Positions 8,374-16,373 of a stretch of 64,000 nucleotides of DNA are shown here, in pieces. This stretch comes from Allostella vacuolata (GTDB lineage: Bacteria > Pseudomonadota > Alphaproteobacteria > ATCC43930 > Allostellaceae). A model generated the notes under the pieces. It searched no databases and was not told the origin of the DNA. It saw only the letters and a list, made by a program, of their open reading frames with translations. The stretch's first letter is position 1. Each line of letters starts with the position of its first letter. Position numbers and translations under genes: made by a program. The stretch is taken from positions 3,807,388 through 3,871,387 of the forward strand of contig AP019702.1 in the NCBI GenBank assembly GCA_006739055.1, read 5' to 3'.

Positions 8374-9714
8374 TCAGGCGGCCGCGCGCGCCGGGCCGAA
8401 GGTCTCGGCGATCACCGGGCCGCGCACCGTCAGCACCTCGTCGACCGCGGCCACCAGGGCGTCGAAGTCCTCGTCGGTCATCGGCACCGACAGGTTGATC
8501 ATGCCGCGCCGGGCCAGGTAGATGCCGCGGGCCAGCAGGTCCATGTGGAACAGGTCGCGCATCGCCTGGGGCGTCTGCTTGGTGTCCTCGGGCCCGCGCA
8601 CCGGCTTCCAGCCGAAATGCACGCTCATCATCGAGCCGCGCCCGGTGAACTGCGCCGGCAGGCCCTTGTCCTTGCAGACCGCGTTGAGCCGGCCGCGGAG
8701 CTGGTCGCCGCGGGCGTTGAAGCTGGTCGCCACCTCCGGCGGGTAGACCTCGGTCAGGCCGGCGACGCCGGCCGACATGGTCAGGATGTTGTTGTTGAAG
8801 GTGCCGGCATGGGGCCAGGCGTCGGGGCGCGCGGGGTCGAAATGGCCCATGATCTCGGCCCGGCCGCCGAAGCCGCCGAAGGTCAGCCCGCCGCCGATAT
8901 ACTTGCCGAAGGTGGTCATGTCGGGGGTGACGCCGGACAGGAGCTGGATGCCGCCCGGCGACAGGCGCGAGGTCATCACCTCGTCGAAGATCAGCACCGC
9001 GCCCGCCTTGGTCGCCTCTTCCCGCAGCATGGCGAGGAAGGCGTCGTCGGCCGCGATGCAGCCGCCGCCGCCCATCATCGGCTCGACGATCACCACCGCC
9101 AGGTCGGCCGCATGCTCGCGGATCGCCCGGGCCGTGTAGTCGATGTCGTTGTAGCGGCCGAAGACGAAGGGGAACGGCACGTTGAGGGGGGTCGGGCCGG
9201 AGAAGTAGAAGACGCCGCCATGGTAGCCGCCCTCCATCACCAGCACCTTGGAGCGCTTGGTGTAGGCGCGGGCGGCCGAGACGGCGAGCAGGTTGCCCTC
9301 GGTCCCGGAGTTGGTGAAGCGCACCTGGTCGACCGACGGGAAGCGGCCGCACACCAGGCGGGCCAGCTCGGCCTCGACCAGGTTGGGGCCGCCCAGCGCG
9401 ATGCCGCCGTCCAGCGCGCCGCGGATCGCCTTCATGATCGCGGGGTGGGAGTGGCCGTAGAGGCCGGCCGTGAACTCGCCCAGGAAGTCGCGGTACTCGT
9501 GGCCGTCCGCGTCCCACACCCGGGCGCCCTCGCCCTTCGCGATCGTCAGCGGGAAGGGCGGGAAGTGGATGACGGTGCGGGTATTGCCGCCCGGCATGAC
9601 CTTGGCCGCCTCGACCTGGCGGGCAGCGCTCTTGGGGTTGCGGGCGGCGAATTCCGCCCGCGCCTCGGCCAGGGCCGAATCGAGGTCGGTGTTCAGTCCA
9701 CGGGTGGATTCCAT
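8374..9714 (-). CDS. PLP-dependent class III aminotransferase (glutamate-1-semialdehyde aminomutase-like)
   Basis: 446 residues. Fold-type I aminotransferase features are in order: NSGTEGN (135-141) for phosphate binding, FDEV with D244 facing the pyridine nitrogen, and FGKYIGGG with the Schiff-base lysine at K271. The overall pattern (VMPGGNTRT, HPAIMKAI, FGKYIGGGLTFGGFGG) resembles HemL-type aminomutases, but the protein has no linked heme genes and such paralogues often act on other amino or keto acids. I chose the ATG at 9714 because a ggaggg ribosome site stands before it; an ATG nine codons upstream lacks one. Divergent from sugE. Confidence 0.8.
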   Translation of the reverse strand: MESTRGLNTDLDSALAEARAEFAARNPKSAARQVEAAKVMPGGNTRTVIHFPPFPLTIAKGEGARVWDADGHEYRDFLGEFTAGLYGHSHPAIMKAIRGALDGGIALGGPNLVEAELARLVCGRFPSVDQVRFTNSGTEGNLLAVSAARAYTKRSKVLVMEGGYHGGVFYFSGPTPLNVPFPFVFGRYNDIDYTARAIREHAADLAVVIVEPMMGGGGCIAADDAFLAMLREEATKAGAVLIFDEVMTSRLSPGGIQLLSGVTPDMTTFGKYIGGGLTFGGFGGRAEIMGHFDPARPDAWPHAGTFNNNILTMSAGVAGLTEVYPPEVATSFNARGDQLRGRLNAVCKDKGLPAQFTGRGSMMSVHFGWKPVRGPEDTKQTPQAMRDLFHMDLLARGIYLARRGMINLSVPMTDEDFDALVAAVDEVLTVRGPVIAETFGPARAAA

Positions 9715-9865
9715 CGGGGGCCCTCCAGCAGGCGCCCTCACCGGAAAGCGGGCGCCGGAAATCTGTGTGAGCGGTACCGTAGCCAGCCGGAGCCGGGCCT
9801 GTCCACGGCCGATCGACCGTTGAATGCCGGGCCCCGACCGCCTATTTCAGCGGCGATGCTCCCCC

Positions 9866-9921
9866 GTGGGGACGACCCCACCCGAACCGAGAGCGGAGCC
9901 GCAGGCGGGGACGACCCTGCC
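9866..9921 (+). promoter_or_regulatory. Guanidine-II (mini-ykkC) riboswitch
   Basis: Two adjacent hairpins with identical ACGA tetraloops: gtgggg-ACGA-ccccac (9866-9881) and ggcgggg-ACGA-ccctgcc (9904-9921, with one G.T pair). Two stems capped by ACGR loops, separated by a short linker and placed just before the ribosome site, are the defining features of the guanidine-II riboswitch, in which the loops dock around guanidinium. The ribosome site gggtggag (9927-9934) and the sugE ATG at 9942 follow directly, consistent with translational control. Guanidinium-induced export is the known role of this class. Confidence 0.9.
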
Positions 9922-9941
9922 GCCAAGGGTGGAGCCTTTCC

Positions 9942-10262
9942 ATGGCTTGGATGATCCTGCTGGCCGCCGGCCTGTTCGAGATCGGCTGGGCGGTCGGCCT
10001 GAAATACACCAACGGCTTCAGCCGGCTGGTGCCCACGATGCTGACCGTGGGCTCGATGGTGGTCAGCCTCGGCCTGCTCGGGCTCGCGCTGAAGACGCTG
10101 CCGCTCGGCACGGCCTATGCGGTGTGGACCGGGGTCGGCACGGTCGGCACCGCGCTCCTCGGCATCGTGCTGTTCCACGAGCAGGCCGATGCCGGGCGGC
10201 TCGCCTGCATCGCCCTGATCGTCGTCGGCATCGCCGGCCTCAAGATCCTGTCGCCGCAGTGA
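9942..10262 (+). CDS. sugE: SMR-family guanidinium exporter SugE/Gdx
   Basis: 106 residues with four membrane helices, the size of small multidrug resistance proteins. E13 in LFEIGWAVGLKYT is the essential membrane glutamate that binds proton or cation. The SugE/Gdx branch is indicated by the GWAVGLKYTNGF opening and GTAYAVWTGVGTVGTALLG loop. Members of this branch exchange guanidinium for protons across the inner membrane as antiparallel dimers. The guanidine-II riboswitch immediately upstream supports guanidinium, rather than quaternary ammonium drugs, as the natural substrate. Confidence 0.92.
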   Translation: MAWMILLAAGLFEIGWAVGLKYTNGFSRLVPTMLTVGSMVVSLGLLGLALKTLPLGTAYAVWTGVGTVGTALLGIVLFHEQADAGRLACIALIVVGIAGLKILSPQ

Positions 10263-10284
10263 CGGACGCTTTCCCCGGCCCATT

Positions 10285-10324
10285 CCTTCTGTGAAAGTGC
10301 GGCCCCTTCTGCGAAAGTGCGGCC
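10285..10324 (+). repeat. Tandem duplication of a 20-bp unit in the purB leader
   Basis: The 20-mer ccttctgtgaaagtgcggcc is followed at once by a second copy with one change (t to c at base 8). It lies 22 bp before the purB start and just after sugE. It may be a polymerase-slippage duplication; a regulatory role is not shown. Confidence 0.75.
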
Positions 10325-10346
10325 CCCGCGAAAGACGGACTTTGAC

Positions 10347-11654
10347 ATGATTCCCCGCTACAGCCGGCCGCGCATGGCCGCCATCTGGGAGCCGCAGAAC
10401 CGGTTCCGCATCTGGTTCGAGATCGAGGCCCATGCCTGCGACGCGCAGGCCGAGCTGGGGGTGATCCCGGCCGAGGCCGCCCGCGCGGTCTGGGAGCGCG
10501 GCCGCTTCGAGATCGAGCGCATCGACGCGATCGAGCGCGAGACGCGCCACGACGTGATCGCCTTCCTGACCAACCTGGCCGAGCATGTCGGGCCGGAGGC
10601 ACGCTTCGTCCACCAGGGCATGACCTCGTCCGACGTGCTCGACACCTGCCTTGCCGTGCAGCTGGTCCAGGCCTGCGACCTCCTGCTGGAGGATGTCGAC
10701 GCGGTCCTGGCCGCCCTGCGGCGCCGCGCGATCGAGCACAAGGACACGGTCTGCATCGGCCGCAGCCACGCCATCCATGCCGAGCCGACCACCTTCGGCC
10801 TGAAGCTGGCCGGGCACTATGCCGAGTTCCACCGCAACCGCGACCGGCTGGTGGCCGCCCGCCGGGAGATCGCCACCTGCGCCATCTCGGGCGCGGTCGG
10901 CACCTTCGCCAACATCGACCCCCGGGTCGAGGCGCATGTCGCGGCCAAGCTCGGCCTGGCGGTCGAGCCGGTCTCGACCCAGGTCATCCCGCGCGACCGG
11001 CACGCCATGTTCTTCGCCGTGCTGGGCGTGGTGGCGAGCGGCATCGAGCGGCTGGCGATCGAGATCCGCCACCTGCAGCGCACCGAGGTGCGCGAGGCCG
11101 AGGAGTATTTCGCGCCGGGCCAGAAGGGCTCGTCGGCGATGCCGCACAAGCGCAACCCGGTGCTGACCGAGAACCTGACCGGGCTTGCCCGCATCATCCG
11201 CGCCGCCGTGGTGCCGGCGCTGGAGAACGTCGCCCTGTGGCACGAGCGCGACATCTCCCATTCGGGGGTCGAGCGGGTGTTCGGGCCGGACGCCACCATC
11301 GCGCTCGACTTCGCGCTCGCCCGCACCGCCAGCGTGGTCGAGCAGCTGGTGGTCTATCCCGAGCGGATGCGCGCCAACCTGGAGACGGGCGGCGGCATCG
11401 TCCACTCGCAGCGCGTGCTGCTGGCCCTGACCCAGAAGGGCGCCAGCCGCGAGGACGCCTATCGCCTGGTGCAGCGCAACGCCATGGAGGCATGGCACGG
11501 CCGCGGCCAGTTCCTCGACCTGCTGAACGCCGATGCCGAGGTCGGCCAGTACCTGTCGCCGGCGGAGATCGCGGCCCTGTTCGACCTCGGCTACCACACC
11601 CGCCACGTCGATACGATTTTCGCCCGCGTGTTCGGCGCGGACGAGGGAGAGTGA
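10347..11654 (+). CDS. purB: Adenylosuccinate lyase
   Basis: 435 residues, as in the shorter bacterial PurB form. The fumarase/aspartase superfamily signature GSSAMPHKRNP sits near residue 260, carrying the flexible-loop catalytic serine; GMTSSDVLDT and GRSHAIHAEPTTFG supply the other substrate-binding segments, with the second His a likely catalytic acid. It catalyses two purine steps, SAICAR to AICAR and adenylosuccinate to AMP, each releasing fumarate, in the cytoplasm. The start MIPRYSRP is typical of the family; a GTG-type extension upstream would add ten residues with no homology. Likely co-transcribed with the following gst and gntR genes. Confidence 0.93.
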   Translation: MIPRYSRPRMAAIWEPQNRFRIWFEIEAHACDAQAELGVIPAEAARAVWERGRFEIERIDAIERETRHDVIAFLTNLAEHVGPEARFVHQGMTSSDVLDTCLAVQLVQACDLLLEDVDAVLAALRRRAIEHKDTVCIGRSHAIHAEPTTFGLKLAGHYAEFHRNRDRLVAARREIATCAISGAVGTFANIDPRVEAHVAAKLGLAVEPVSTQVIPRDRHAMFFAVLGVVASGIERLAIEIRHLQRTEVREAEEYFAPGQKGSSAMPHKRNPVLTENLTGLARIIRAAVVPALENVALWHERDISHSGVERVFGPDATIALDFALARTASVVEQLVVYPERMRANLETGGGIVHSQRVLLALTQKGASREDAYRLVQRNAMEAWHGRGQFLDLLNADAEVGQYLSPAEIAALFDLGYHTRHVDTIFARVFGADEGE

Positions 11655-11659
11655 CCAGC

Positions 11660-12268
11660 ATGCGCCTCTACATGACCGCGGGTTCGCCCTATGCCCGGAT
11701 CGTCCGGGTGCAGGCGCACGAGCTGGGCCTGGCCGACCGGATCGAGGAAGTCCCGGCGACGCTGCGCGATCCGAACAGCGTCGTCCTGGCGGTGTCGCCG
11801 CTCGGCCGCGTGCCGGTCCTGGTGACCGACGACGGCATCGCCCTCAGCGACACCAAGACGATCGCAGAGTATCTCGACCGGCTGCATGTCGGCCCGCGCT
11901 TCCTGCCGAACGGCGGCCCCAACCTGTGGCACGACCGCGCGTTCGAGGCGCTCGCCATGGGCTTCCTCGACGGCTGCATCGCCTATGGCCGGGAACTGGG
12001 CCGGCCCGAGGACAAGCGCTCGGCCGTCATCTTCGACGGCGAGGTGCAGCGCGCCCGGCGCTGCCTCGACCATCTGGAAACGGTCGCCGGCTCCATTCCC
12101 GTCGCCGCCGCCTTCGGGCCGGTGACGCTGGCCTGCGGGCTCGCCTATTTCGACCGGCTCGGCACTGGGTCGGACTGGCGGGCCGGCCGCCCGGCCCTGG
12201 CGCAATGGCACGCGGCCATGCTGGCCCGCCCCTCCTTCGCCGCCACGGCCCCACCCCCGAAGAAGTAG
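11660..12268 (+). CDS. Glutathione S-transferase family protein
   Basis: 202 residues. The N-terminal thioredoxin-like half begins MRLYMTAGSPYARIVR, has the cis-proline segment GRVPVLV (about 49-55) and the glutathione gamma-Glu contact DTKTIAEYL. The C-terminal half is helical. Serine 9 is the likely thiol-activating residue. The gene begins 5 bp after the purB stop, so the two are probably one transcript; an in-frame GTG at 11651 is an alternative start. Substrate unknown: it could detoxify electrophiles or act as a maleylacetoacetate isomerase-like enzyme. Confidence 0.82.
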   Translation: MRLYMTAGSPYARIVRVQAHELGLADRIEEVPATLRDPNSVVLAVSPLGRVPVLVTDDGIALSDTKTIAEYLDRLHVGPRFLPNGGPNLWHDRAFEALAMGFLDGCIAYGRELGRPEDKRSAVIFDGEVQRARRCLDHLETVAGSIPVAAAFGPVTLACGLAYFDRLGTGSDWRAGRPALAQWHAAMLARPSFAATAPPPKK

Positions 12269-12282
12269 GCCGCGCCCGGACG

Positions 12283-12906
12283 ATGCCCAAGTCGCATGCG
12301 GCCGCCGAACGGCTCGACGGGCTGGTCCGGCGTATCCGCAACGACATCGAGTTCGGCAGCTTCAGCCATGGCGAATGGCTGAAGCTGATCGAGCTGCAGC
12401 AGCGCTACGGCGCCACCCAGTTCGACATCCGCAAGGCGCTCGGCGAGCTGAAGACCCAGCGCCTGGTGGAGCATCGCGCCAACCACGGCTTCCGGGTCGC
12501 CACCCAGGATCCGGTGCAGCGCGACCAGCTCTATTTCGTGCGGACCGCGATCGAGCGCAGCGCCGCCGCGCTGGTCGTCGAGCGGGCCAGCGCCGACGAC
12601 ATCGCCACCCTGGAGCGGCTGGCGATCGCCTTCGACCATTCCGTCGAGAGCGCCGGACGGCAGCCCCAGGCCGCCACCAACGCCGCCTTCCACGACCATT
12701 TCTTCGCCATCGCCGGCAATCCGGTCCTGGTGGAGACGGTGCAGTCCCTGCGCGAGCGCAGCCATTTCGGCACCACCGGCCGCTGGCGGACGACCGAGGG
12801 CCTGCGCGCCAGCGGCGCGGAGCATCACGCGATGATCGCGGCCATCGCCCACCGCGACACGGCGCGCCTCGACCAGCTGATCGTCGACCACATCGCGGCC
12901 TTCTGA
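12283..12906 (+). CDS. GntR-family transcriptional regulator (FCD type)
   Basis: 207 residues. The N-terminal winged helix (about 1-75) reads LKLIELQQRYGATQFDIRKALGELKTQRLVEHRANHGFRV, a standard GntR helix-turn-helix and wing. Residues 85-207 are an all-helical FCD effector domain with the usual metal-site residues (an aspartate in FDHS, histidines in AAFHDHFF and EHHAMI). FCD regulators sense small carboxylates or amino acids. It lies 14 bp after the gst stop on the same strand and is possibly part of the same transcript, but could also regulate the nearby TRAP operon. Confidence 0.8.
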   Translation: MPKSHAAAERLDGLVRRIRNDIEFGSFSHGEWLKLIELQQRYGATQFDIRKALGELKTQRLVEHRANHGFRVATQDPVQRDQLYFVRTAIERSAAALVVERASADDIATLERLAIAFDHSVESAGRQPQAATNAAFHDHFFAIAGNPVLVETVQSLRERSHFGTTGRWRTTEGLRASGAEHHAMIAAIAHRDTARLDQLIVDHIAAF

Positions 12907-13592
12907 GCGGACCGACAGCCCCACCGGAGCGTCAGCGGCTCCGTTCCTGTTGCATCATTCCCGATGGGTCGCATTTTTTCTGGCAATGGGACGTTACGGT
13001 GTTGCCCAACATCGCACAGCCAGACGCTGGGTTTGCCCCGACCGAGGCCGACCTCTGTATCGTCGGGATCGAGAATGCCCGCCTGCTGCTGGCATCCGGC
13101 GACGTGGACCTGGCCGGCATCGCGCCGGGCCGGGCCGGGCCGTGACCGGTGCCGATCGCCGCGTCTTCGACAAGACGAACCACTCTGTGACCGGCAGCTC
13201 GCTCTTTCCGACGGCGGGATGGGCGAATCCCACATTGACGATCGTGGCGCTGGCCCTGCGGCTGGCGGATCATCTGAAGACCCGCGACGGCGCACCCTAG
13301 CGGCCGGAGCGGCCCCCTGGAGAGGGCAAGGGGAAGCGGAGCGCTTCCTTCACCGGCAGGCCCGGCACCACCCGCGCGCCCTGCCCGGCTTCGCTGCCGT
13401 GCCTGGACAGGCCCACCGGATTCTCCCGCAGGGGAGAGGCAACATCGGACATGACCAGCCGGTCGCGGACCGGATCGTCCATCTGCAACTCCTGCACGTG
13501 TCCAACCAATTTCTCCGCCAATATTATGGGCTTGGCGGGCGGTCTTCAACCATAAAATTGGATTGGCCCGGCGGGTTTCCCGTGCGACGCGA
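12907..13592. other. Long non-coding stretch between convergent operons; possible decayed gene
   Basis: About 690 bp with no gene I can support. It contains AT-richer patches near 12970-13000 and 13500-13570, unlike flanking genes. Plus-strand frames at 13020-13144 and 13145-13300 keep chromosome-like codon use but lack a family match or start site, so they may be remnants. A segment about 13313-13445 has similar ends (ggagagggcaa near its left end, ggagaggcaa at its right end) and a small tctccc-gcag-gggaga hairpin at 13422-13437, as in dispersed intergenic repeats. Confidence 0.4.
12925..12943 (+). terminator. Short hairpin after gntR
   Basis: cggagc and gctccg pair around a seven-base loop 18 bp after the gntR stop and are followed by ttcctgttg. 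Position suggests a weak terminator for the purB-gst-gntR transcript. Confidence 0.3.
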
Positions 13593-14447
13593 TCAGCAGG
13601 TGGGGCCGACGTCCTTGACCGTGATCCGCCACAAGGTCCGCGGGTGGGTCGGGTCGACCAGCGGCGCCGAATGCAGCAGGCAGCAATTGTCCCAGATGAC
13701 GACGTCGCCTTCGGCGTAGCTCGGGCGGTGCAGGTATCGGGCCTGGGTCGCATGCGCCTTCAGCTCGTCGAGCAGGGCCACCCCTTCCCGGTCGTCCATC
13801 CCCTCGATCCCGAAGGAGCTGCCGGAGACGGCATAGAGGGTCGGCCGGCCGGTGTGCGGATGGCGGCGCACCAGGGGATGGCGCACCCAGTCCATCCTGG
13901 CCTTCTGGGCGGCGCTGAGCGGCGAGGCGGCGGTGCGCGAGCGCTCGTCCAGGTCGTCGCGGTTGCCGTAGTGGTGGCGGCAGACCAGCCCGTCGATGCG
14001 CGTCTTCATCGCCTCGGGCAGGTCCTCCCAGGCGCGCCGCAGGTTGGCGAAGCCGGTCCCCGCGCCGCTGTCGGCGATGCGGATCGCGTGCAGCATGGTG
14101 CAGCGCGCGGGCACCGGCAGGTAGGAATAGTCGCTGTGGTAGTAGGTGCCGCCGTCCATCAGACCCGTCGGCCGGCCATCCACCACCACGTTCGACAGGA
14201 TCAGGATGTTGGGATCGGCCGGGTGGTGGAACTGGTCGATGACGTGCGGCTCCGGCCGGCCGAAGCGCCGGGCGAAGGCGGCGTAGCGCGCCGGATCGAG
14301 CCCCTGCTGGCCGGGCAGGATCACCACCAGGTGCTCGTGCAGCGCCCGCTCGATGGTCGCGAAGTCGGCGTCGTCGAGCGGGCAGCCCAGGTCGATGCCG
14401 GTCAGCCGGCAGCCGAGCGCGTCCGAGAGGGGTTCGATCGTGGCCAT
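13593..14447 (-). CDS. TauD/TfdA-family Fe(II)/2-oxoglutarate dioxygenase
   Basis: 284 residues. The iron-binding facial triad is visible: H104 and D106 in YYHSDYSY, and the distal H259 in NCCLLHSAPL. R270 and R274 after it (HPRTLWR) are placed to bind 2-oxoglutarate. Family members hydroxylate sulfonates, phenoxyacetates, carnitine precursors and many other substrates, coupled to 2-oxoglutarate decarboxylation, in the cytoplasm. It is the last gene of the TRAP transporter operon, 18 bp after dctM, so its substrate is probably the compound that transporter brings in. The precise substrate cannot be read. Confidence 0.85.
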   Translation of the reverse strand: MATIEPLSDALGCRLTGIDLGCPLDDADFATIERALHEHLVVILPGQQGLDPARYAAFARRFGRPEPHVIDQFHHPADPNILILSNVVVDGRPTGLMDGGTYYHSDYSYLPVPARCTMLHAIRIADSGAGTGFANLRRAWEDLPEAMKTRIDGLVCRHHYGNRDDLDERSRTAASPLSAAQKARMDWVRHPLVRRHPHTGRPTLYAVSGSSFGIEGMDDREGVALLDELKAHATQARYLHRPSYAEGDVVIWDNCCLLHSAPLVDPTHPRTLWRITVKDVGPTC

Positions 14448-14465
14448 GCGTGGTCCCTTCCCTCC

Positions 14466-15785
14466 TCAGCGCAGGAATTCGGGCGAGATCAGGCTGGGCA
14501 GGAACAGCGTTACCTGGGGCCACAGGATGACCAGGATCAGCACCCCCAGCATGGGCATCAGCATGATCATGGTATCCTTGATGACGTCGCCGATCCGCAA
14601 CCCCGCCACCGAGCAGGCGATCATCAGGCATAGCCCGTAGGGCGGCGTCACCAGCCCGAAGGCGAGCGAGACGATGCCGATCATCGCGAACTGCACCGGG
14701 TCGAGGCCGGAGGCGCGCGCCACCGGATCGAGGATGGTGCCGACGATGATGATGGCCGGGATGGCGTCGAGGAAGCAGCCGACGACGAGGAAGGTCGCGG
14801 CGACCAGGAAGCCGACGCCGATCGGCCCCAGTTCCCACGCCTGCACGCCGGACAGGATCGCCTTGGGGATCTGGTAGTAGGCCATCAGCCAGCCGAAGGC
14901 GCTGGCCGTGCCGACGCAGAAGAGGGCGACGGCCGCCAGCCGTCCCGTGTCCAGGAGCGCGTTGTAGAAGCCCTTGGTGTCCATCTCGCGATAGACGCAG
15001 AAGGACAGCACGGCCGCGTAGAGCACCGCGATGCAGGCCGATTCGGTGGCGGTGAACCAGCCGAAGACCTTGCCGCCGATGATGATCCCCGGCGTCATCA
15101 GGGCCGGGATCGAGACGAACAGCGCGCCCGCGAACTCGCGCCAGGTGGAGCGCGGATAGGTCGGGTAGCCGCGCATCTTCGCATAGACGTGCACGGTCGC
15201 CATCTGGACCATGCCGAGCAGCAGGCCGGGCACGATGCCCGCCAGGAACAGCGCGCCGATCGACACCGTCAGGATGCCGCCCCAGACGATCATCAGGATC
15301 GACGGCGGGATGATCACCGCCAGCACCGAGGAGACCGCGGTGATGGCGACCGAGAAGCTGTCCTCGTAGCCCTCGCGCCGCTGCGCCTCGATGAAGATCT
15401 TCGACTGGCTCGCCGCATCGGCGGTCGACGAGCCCGAGATGCCGGCGAAGAAGAAGGACAGGACGACGTTGATCTGGGCGAGGCTGCCCGGGAAGTGGCC
15501 GACCATCGACCGGGACAGGCGCATCAGGCGGTTGGTGATGCCGCCGCTGTTCATCAGGTTGGCGGTCAGCAGGAAGAACGGCACCGCCAGCAGGATGAAG
15601 GAGTTGTAGGCGTTGAACGTCTCCTGCACGAGGGTCATCGGCGACAGGTGCGGCTCGATCAGCAGGATCGGCAGGCAGGCGAGGCCGAGGGCGAAGGCGA
15701 TCGGCACGCGCAGGGCCATCAGGCCGAAGAAGATCCCGAACAGCACCAGCGCGGCCATTCCGGGGCTCAGCACGGCGGCGCCCAT
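14466..15785 (-). CDS. dctM: TRAP transporter large permease (DctM)
   Basis: 439 residues with about twelve hydrophobic segments. Hallmarks of DctM include GVPIAFALG-like RVPIAFALG near the start, FFAGISGSSTADAAS, IPPSILMIVWG, and LGLVTPPYGLCLM near the end. It forms the sodium-driven membrane channel of the transporter with DctQ. Its ATG overlaps the dctQ stop by one base (TGATG), showing translational coupling. The long open frame continues upstream through dctQ in another frame, so the coupled ATG at 15785 is taken as the start. Confidence 0.92.
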   Translation of the reverse strand: MGAAVLSPGMAALVLFGIFFGLMALRVPIAFALGLACLPILLIEPHLSPMTLVQETFNAYNSFILLAVPFFLLTANLMNSGGITNRLMRLSRSMVGHFPGSLAQINVVLSFFFAGISGSSTADAASQSKIFIEAQRREGYEDSFSVAITAVSSVLAVIIPPSILMIVWGGILTVSIGALFLAGIVPGLLLGMVQMATVHVYAKMRGYPTYPRSTWREFAGALFVSIPALMTPGIIIGGKVFGWFTATESACIAVLYAAVLSFCVYREMDTKGFYNALLDTGRLAAVALFCVGTASAFGWLMAYYQIPKAILSGVQAWELGPIGVGFLVAATFLVVGCFLDAIPAIIIVGTILDPVARASGLDPVQFAMIGIVSLAFGLVTPPYGLCLMIACSVAGLRIGDVIKDTMIMLMPMLGVLILVILWPQVTLFLPSLISPEFLR

Positions 15786-16285
15786 CAGCGGGTCCCCCCA
15801 GCCAGCGCGCGCACGTCGTCGAGCACCTGCTCGCCCGAGAAGACGATCCACACGAAGCCGGTCAGCGGCCAGGCGATATGGATCATCCACAGGGGCAGTT
15901 CCGCCAGTTCCGAGATGCGGTTCCAGCCGAAAAGCGTGAACTCCCATCCCGCGATCACGAAGGTGACGGCGAAGACCAGGATGGCGAGGCGCGTGATGAG
16001 GTTGATGACGGCGGTCAGCCGCGGCCGTCCCGGCGGCCACAGGTCGACGTTGAAATGCGCGCTCTCACGCACGCCGACCATGGCCCCGATCATGACCATC
16101 CAGACGAAGAGGAAGCGGGCCATTTCCTCGGTCCAGATGTAGTGCGGAATGAGTTCGGTGAAGCGCGAGAAGATCTGCAGCGTCACCGGGATCACCAGGA
16201 TCAGCACCGAGATGCAGAGCAGGATCGAGAGAATCTGGTGCAGCGCCGCCGTCAGCGAACGCCAGAGGCCGGAAGAGCCGGTCAC
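15785..16285 (-). CDS. dctQ: TRAP transporter small permease (DctQ)
   Basis: About 166 residues with four membrane helices. The family signature WTEEMARFLFVWMVMIGAMVG is present, followed by the HFNVDL segment. I place the start at a GTG (MTGSSGLWRSL) because an aggaga site lies just before it; the frame is open 14 codons further up. It acts with DctM in the inner membrane and is coupled to it by a one-base overlap. Confidence 0.88.
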   Translation of the reverse strand: MTGSSGLWRSLTAALHQILSILLCISVLILVIPVTLQIFSRFTELIPHYIWTEEMARFLFVWMVMIGAMVGVRESAHFNVDLWPPGRPRLTAVINLITRLAILVFAVTFVIAGWEFTLFGWNRISELAELPLWMIHIAWPLTGFVWIVFSGEQVLDDVRALAGGTR

Positions 16286-16373
16286 GCCATGTCTCCTGGA
16301 TTGTCCGCCGGACGGGACGAGGGGCACGCCCCCCGCGACCGCGCGTGCGGCAGCGGGGGAACGTGCCGGCCGA

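Noticed and set aside
8318-9517. Second minus-strand frame of 399 residues across the aminotransferase gene
   Set aside because: Arg/Pro/Gly-rich shadow of the aminotransferase, which has all its catalytic motifs.
8374-9714. Calling the class III aminotransferase hemL
   Set aside because: It has the aminomutase-like motifs, but many paralogues act on other substrates and no tetrapyrrole gene is nearby.
13563-14633. Plus-strand 356-residue frame opposite the dioxygenase
   Set aside because: Antisense shadow; the minus-strand dioxygenase has its HxD...H triad and operon context.
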